Made by a program: the position numbers and the translations under genes. This document shows positions 33,741 through 37,103 of a DNA stretch of 37,103 nucleotides, one piece after another. Below the pieces are notes generated by a model. That model saw only the letters and a program-made list of their open reading frames with translations. It was not told the DNA's origin and made no database searches. Origin of the DNA: Pseudomonadota bacterium (GTDB taxonomy: Bacteria; Pseudomonadota; Alphaproteobacteria; Sphingomonadales; Sphingomonadaceae); assembly GCA_018242165.1 (NCBI GenBank), contig JAFECL010000047.1, positions 10,122 to 47,224 on the forward strand, in the 5' to 3' direction. Position 1 is the first letter of the stretch. Every line of letters begins with the position of its first letter.

Positions 33741-34298
33741 ATGAACCGGACCTTGCTGGGCGCCGTGGCGGCGCTGGTGCTGGCCGCGGCAGGCCTGTTC
33801 TGGTGGCAGGGCCGGGCCGAACTGGAACGCGGCGCACCGCCGCCCGACCTGGGCGCGGGCGGCCCCCGGGCCGAGGCGCCGATCGATCTGCCCAGCGCCG
33901 ATCCCAATCACGCGCGCGGTGCCGGCCTGCCCAGCGCGCGGACCAGCAAGCAGAGCAAGGAAGAGCGGCGCTTCAACCGCTATGACCGCAACCGCGACGG
34001 GCGCATCACCCGGGTCGAGATGCTCAGCACCCGGGTCAAGGCGTTCCAGAAGCTCGACACCAACCACGACAACCTGCTGAGCTTCGAGGAATGGGCGGTG
34101 AAGACCTCGAACCGCTTCAGGGAAGTGGACCGCAACGGCGACGGGATCATCAGCCGCGACGAACTGAACGCCTATTATGCCGCGAAAGACGCCAAGGCGG
34201 CCGAGCGCAAGGCGCGCTGCCAGTGCAGCCCCAGCCCGGCGCTGGGTGCCAACCGCCGGGGCAGCCCGCCGCCGGATGAGTCCGACGACGGCGAATAG
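33741..34298 (+). CDS. EF-hand calcium-binding envelope protein
   Basis: A 185-residue protein with an N-terminal membrane anchor or signal sequence (about 4-22, LLGAVAALVLAAAGLFWW), a Pro/Ala-rich spacer, and three EF-hand loops: residues 82-93 (DRNRDGRITRVE), 106-117 (DTNHDNLLSFEE) and 130-141 (DRNGDGIISRDE). All keep the acidic ligands at positions 1 and 12. Two cysteines (CQC at 160-162) and an acidic tail follow. It is probably periplasmic and binds calcium; a partner is not evident. It is convergent with trmFO, and a short inverted repeat lies between the stops. Confidence 0.9.
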   Translation: MNRTLLGAVAALVLAAAGLFWWQGRAELERGAPPPDLGAGGPRAEAPIDLPSADPNHARGAGLPSARTSKQSKEERRFNRYDRNRDGRITRVEMLSTRVKAFQKLDTNHDNLLSFEEWAVKTSNRFREVDRNGDGIISRDELNAYYAAKDAKAAERKARCQCSPSPALGANRRGSPPPDESDDGE

Positions 34299-34320
34299 GC
34301 CCGGCGCCTAGATCCGGGCC
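34298..34320. terminator. Inverted repeat between convergent EF-hand gene and trmFO
   Basis: GGCCCGG (34298-34304) and CCGGGCC (34314-34320) flank a nine-base loop that contains the trmFO stop. Position suggests a shared terminator, but there is no T-run. Confidence 0.3.
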
Positions 34321-35657
34321 AGCCAGGCGGGCAGATCGGCCTTGGCGCGCTCGGTATAGGCCAGCTTGCGCTCGGGCTTCTTCATCCGGCCCTCGTAAAC
34401 CAGCGGCGGGAACAGGCCGAAATTGATGTTCATCGGCTGATAGGTCTCGGCCTCGGCATCGCCGGTGATGTGGCCGAGCAGGGCGCCCAGCGCGGTGGTG
34501 GCCGGCGGTGCCTGCCATGCCCGCCCGCCCAGTTCGGCGGCGGCCATCAGGCCCGCCAGCAGGCCCACCGCGGCGCTTTCGACATAGCCCTCGCAACCGG
34601 TGATCTGCCCGGCAAAGCGCAGATGCGGCGCGGCCTTCAGCCGCAGCTGGCGATCGAGCAGGGTGGGGCTGTTGAGGAAGGTGTTGCGGTGCAGCCCGCC
34701 CAGCCGGGCGAATTCGGCATTTTCCAGACCGGGGATGGTGCGGAACAGCCGCACCTGTTCGGCGTGCTTCAGCTTGGTCTGGAAGCCGACCATGTTCCAC
34801 AGCGTGCCCTGCTTGTTGTCCTGTCGCAGCTGCACCACGGCATGGGGCCAGCGCCCGGTTCGCGGATCGTCCAGCCCCACCGGCTTCATCGGGCCAAAGC
34901 GCAGCACATCCTCGCCGCGCTCGGCCATCACCTCGATCGGCATGCAGCCGTCGAAATAGGGGGTATTGGCCTCCCATTCGCGGAAACTGGTCTTTTCCCC
35001 GTCGAGCAGGCCCTGACGGAAGGCGCGGTACTGTTCGCGGTTCATCGGGCAATTGATGTAGTCGCGCCCGTCGCCGCCCAGGGCCAGCGAGGCTTCGGCG
35101 CCCTTGTCCCAGCGGCTGGCCATCCAGGCGACGTCCATGTCGATCGAATCGCGATAGACGATCGGGGCGATGGCATCGAAGAAGGCCAGCGATTGCGCGC
35201 CGGTGGCCGCGCCGATGCTGGTGGCCAGGCCCGGTGCGGTCAGCGGGCCGGTGGCGACGATCGCGGGGCCGGCGGGCAGGGTATCGACCCGTTCGCGCAC
35301 CACCGTCAGCGTTGGCAGCGCGGCCAGCCGGCGCTCGATCTCGGCCGAAAAGACCTCGCGGTCGACCGCCAGCGCCGAACCCGCCGGCACCCGGGCGCTG
35401 GCCGCCGCGCCCATCACCAGCGAATCGAGCGCGCGCATCTCGTGGTGCAGCAGGCCCACGGCATTGCCGGCATCATCGTCGGAGCGCAGCGAGTTCGAGC
35501 AGACCAGCTCGGCCAGCCCGTGGCCCTGATGCGCCGGGGTACTGTCGCCGCCGCCGCGCATTTCCGACAGGCGCACGCGAATGCCGCGCCGGGCCAGTTG
35601 CCACGCCGCCTCGCTGCCTGCCAGCCCGCCGCCGATGATATGCACCTGATGATCCAT
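34308..35657 (-). CDS. trmFO: Methylenetetrahydrofolate-tRNA-(uracil-5-)-methyltransferase
   Basis: A folate- and FAD-dependent enzyme that makes ribothymidine at position 54 of the tRNA T-loop. The 449-residue length is normal. It begins [20 protein letters not shown] with the FAD-binding GGGLAGSE, and has conserved [43 protein letters not shown] and [11 protein letters not shown]. The ATG at 35657 places the Rossmann motif at the very N-terminus; a longer in-frame start at 35729 is unlikely. It is divergent from the YhhN gene. Confidence 0.96.
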   Translation of the reverse strand: MDHQVHIIGGGLAGSEAAWQLARRGIRVRLSEMRGGGDSTPAHQGHGLAELVCSNSLRSDDDAGNAVGLLHHEMRALDSLVMGAAASARVPAGSALAVDREVFSAEIERRLAALPTLTVVRERVDTLPAGPAIVATGPLTAPGLATSIGAATGAQSLAFFDAIAPIVYRDSIDMDVAWMASRWDKGAEASLALGGDGRDYINCPMNREQYRAFRQGLLDGEKTSFREWEANTPYFDGCMPIEVMAERGEDVLRFGPMKPVGLDDPRTGRWPHAVVQLRQDNKQGTLWNMVGFQTKLKHAEQVRLFRTIPGLENAEFARLGGLHRNTFLNSPTLLDRQLRLKAAPHLRFAGQITGCEGYVESAAVGLLAGLMAAAELGGRAWQAPPATTALGALLGHITGDAEAETYQPMNINFGLFPPLVYEGRMKKPERKLAYTERAKADLPAWLARI

Positions 35658-35718
35658 GGCAGGCGCTTGTGCGGCGGCGCGGGAAAGGTCAAGATGGAGC
35701 ATCCGGGGGGACGCGTTC

Positions 35719-36366
35719 ATGAACCGCAATCTGATTCTCTACGCCAGCATGCTTGCCGGCGTCAGCTACTGGCTGGTGATGGGTCATCAGCCGCACGGCC
35801 CCGGGCTGGTCGCCTGGAAGGCCAGTGGCGTCGGCCTGCTGGCGCTGTGGGCGCTGGCCCATGAGGGCCGCGCGGCGCGCACCATTGGCCTGGTCATGGC
35901 GCTGGGCGCGGTGGCTGACGTGGCAATTGAATTCAGCTTCATCGCTGGTGGCGCGATCTTCTTCGTCGGCCACCTGATCGCTATCGGGCTTTACCTGGGT
36001 AACGCCCGGCCGGTGCTGAAGGGCAGCCAGCGGATGGCGGCCTTCGCGCTGCTGCTGATGGTGCCGCTGCTGGCCTGGCAACTCTCGTGCCGGATTGAAA
36101 TCGGGCTTTACGGGCTGGGGCTGGGCGCCATGGCCGGCACCGCCTGGGCCAGCTGGTTCTCGCGCTATCGGGTCGGGGTAGGGGCCTTGGCCTTCGTTGC
36201 CAGCGATCTGCTGATTTTCGCGCGGATGGGGCCGCTGGCCGGCAGCGTGGTGCCGCACCTGCTGGTCATGCCGCTTTATTACATCGGCCAGCTGATGATC
36301 TGCACCGGGGTGGTGCGGGCCATGGCTCAGCCAGGCAGCAACACCGCGCCATCCGCCGCGCGCTGA
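35719..36366 (+). CDS. YhhN-family (TMEM86/lysoplasmalogenase-like) membrane protein
   Basis: A 215-residue protein with about eight hydrophobic helices. The family residues are visible: [13 protein letters not shown] in an early helix, [25 protein letters not shown], and [11 protein letters not shown] and [14 protein letters not shown] near the end. Animal homologues hydrolyse the vinyl-ether bond of lysoplasmalogens; the bacterial role is not certain. The ATG at 35719 has GGGGGGA upstream. The 3' end overlaps the convergent DUF952 gene by 40 bases. Confidence 0.9.
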   Translation: MNRNLILYASMLAGVSYWLVMGHQPHGPGLVAWKASGVGLLALWALAHEGRAARTIGLVMALGAVADVAIEFSFIAGGAIFFVGHLIAIGLYLGNARPVLKGSQRMAAFALLLMVPLLAWQLSCRIEIGLYGLGLGAMAGTAWASWFSRYRVGVGALAFVASDLLIFARMGPLAGSVVPHLLVMPLYYIGQLMICTGVVRAMAQPGSNTAPSAAR

Positions 36367-36674
36367 ACCGGCCCGGCGGCCAGCACCGCCGCCAGCGGCA
36401 GCGTGGCATAGACATGCGGGAACAGCGCGCCGCCGCGCGAAACCTCCCAGCGCAGCGCTGCGCCCACGGCGGCCAGACTGACCGCCGCGATAACCAGCTC
36501 GCTTTGCCCGGCGAAATGCTTGTCGAGCGTGCCAGCCAGCTGGTCGGCGGCGGACAGGTGGATGAAGCCATCGGCCAGATCAACCGGTGCGCCGGCGAAA
36601 CTGCCCTCGGCCTGCCATGCCGCCCACTGCGGCGCGGTCAGCACCTTGTAGGCGACCGTGGGCAGGCTGCTCAT
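36327..36674 (-). CDS. DUF952 family protein
   Basis: A 115-residue conserved cytoplasmic protein of unknown biochemical function. It shows the family pattern YKVLTAPQWAAWQAEGSFAG, then DLADGFIHLSAADQLAGTLD, and RGGALFPHVYATLPLAAV. The conserved GFIHLS and PHVY resemble an ADP-ribosyltransferase-like fold proposed for this family, which I cannot confirm from sequence alone. The ATG overlaps the gyrA stop (ATGA), so it is the second gene after gyrA. Its 3' end overlaps the YhhN gene on the other strand. Confidence 0.9.
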   Translation of the reverse strand: MSSLPTVAYKVLTAPQWAAWQAEGSFAGAPVDLADGFIHLSAADQLAGTLDKHFAGQSELVIAAVSLAAVGAALRWEVSRGGALFPHVYATLPLAAVLAAGPVQRAADGAVLLPG

Positions 36675-37103
36675 GCCTCGCCGCTGCCCTCCGCGCCGGC
36701 TTCGGCCGCTTCCTCGTCCCCGCCTTCATCGGCCAGGCGGACTGCCGAAACGACATGTTCGTCATCGGCGACGTTGAACAGCCGCACCCCGGCGCTGCCC
36801 CGGCCGATCACCCGCAGGCTGGCCAGCGGCAGGCGGATCAGCTTGGCCTGATCGGTTACCAGCATCAGCTGGTCGGCCTGCGCGGCGGGGAAGCTGGCGA
36901 CCACCGGCCCGTTACGGCCAATGTTGTCGATATTGGTGATGCCCTGCCCACCGCGCCCGGTACGGCGGTATTCGTAGGCCGACGAGAGCTTGCCATAGCC
37001 ATTGGCGCAGACCGTCAGGATGAACTGTTCGCGTGCCTGCAATTCGGCGAAGCGCTCGGCGCTCATCGCCGGTTCGCCGTCCTTTTCGCCCTTCCACGGG
37101 GCG
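36671..37103 (-). CDS. gyrA: DNA gyrase subunit A, C-terminal end (5'-truncated by window edge)
   Basis: The last 143 codons of gyrA; the rest lies to the right of the window. The translation shows late blades of the DNA-wrapping beta-pinwheel: EQFILTVCANGYGKLSSAYE, then RRTGRGGQGITNIDNIGRNG and LMLVTDQAKLIRLPLASLRV, and an acidic tail ending EEAAEAGAEGSGEA. The GRGGQG segment fits a pinwheel blade rather than the GyrA-box itself. ParC is a relative, but the wording QGITNI and GRGSAGVRLFNV favours GyrA. The stop overlaps the DUF952 ATG. Confidence 0.93.
   Translation of the reverse strand, partial: APWKGEKDGEPAMSAERFAELQAREQFILTVCANGYGKLSSAYEYRRTGRGGQGITNIDNIGRNGPVVASFPAAQADQLMLVTDQAKLIRLPLASLRVIGRGSAGVRLFNVADDEHVVSAVRLADEGGDEEAAEAGAEGSGEA

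Overview
The window is GC-rich chromosomal DNA from an alphaproteobacterium, most likely a sphingomonad (Sphingomonadales, Novosphingobium/Sphingomonas-like). This rests on gene content and order (trpE-ppiD divergent from tpiA-secG-pyrG; pdhA and a lipoyl-bearing pdhB behind ftsB; trmFO, YhhN, DUF952 and gyrA together) and on protein sequence style. No database search was possible, so the genus is an inference.

Layout. 1-6053: core metabolism and secretion: trpE (cut by the window edge), a PpiD-type periplasmic foldase, tpiA, secG, pyrG. 6054-6632: a long gap between convergent genes, rich in hairpins and not assigned. 6633-7228: a small heat-shock gene read leftward, with an RpoH-like promoter, a ROSE-type RNA thermometer and an intrinsic terminator. 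7248-8803: an overlapping operon of glutaredoxin, a nitrilase-family amidohydrolase and DUF1178. 8844-8920: tRNA-Arg(CCT), followed by a duplicated copy of its 3' end. 9091-16740: an efflux locus with a TetR regulator and MFS transporter read leftward, and an RND tripartite pump (adaptor, HAE1-type permease, NodT-type outer-membrane lipoprotein) read rightward. Two adjacent tetO-like palindromes lie between them.

16871-28985 is the most unusual part and may be one undescribed envelope system. Leftward there is a Slam-like (DUF560) outer-membrane protein, then a 1354-residue exported protein with a FecR-like domain, about a dozen short Tyr/Ala/Gly repeats and three C-terminal modules resembling the TbpB-type barrels carried by Slam substrates. 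Rightward there is a secreted TPR-CHAT protein with an intact His/Cys pair, overlapped by an OmpR-type response regulator, a histidine kinase and a small secreted protein of unknown function. A further secreted protein of unknown function follows as its own unit. A palindrome of form TNACA-N5-TGTNA stands 53-64 bp before the start codons of the Slam gene, the CHAT gene and the last secreted protein. This suggests that one regulator, probably the encoded two-component pair, controls all three units.

29078-37103 returns to core functions: a glycerophosphodiester phosphodiesterase, ftsB, pdhA, pdhB, a squalene/phytoene synthase-like protein, an EF-hand protein, trmFO (convergent), a YhhN-family membrane protein, DUF952 and the 3' end of gyrA.
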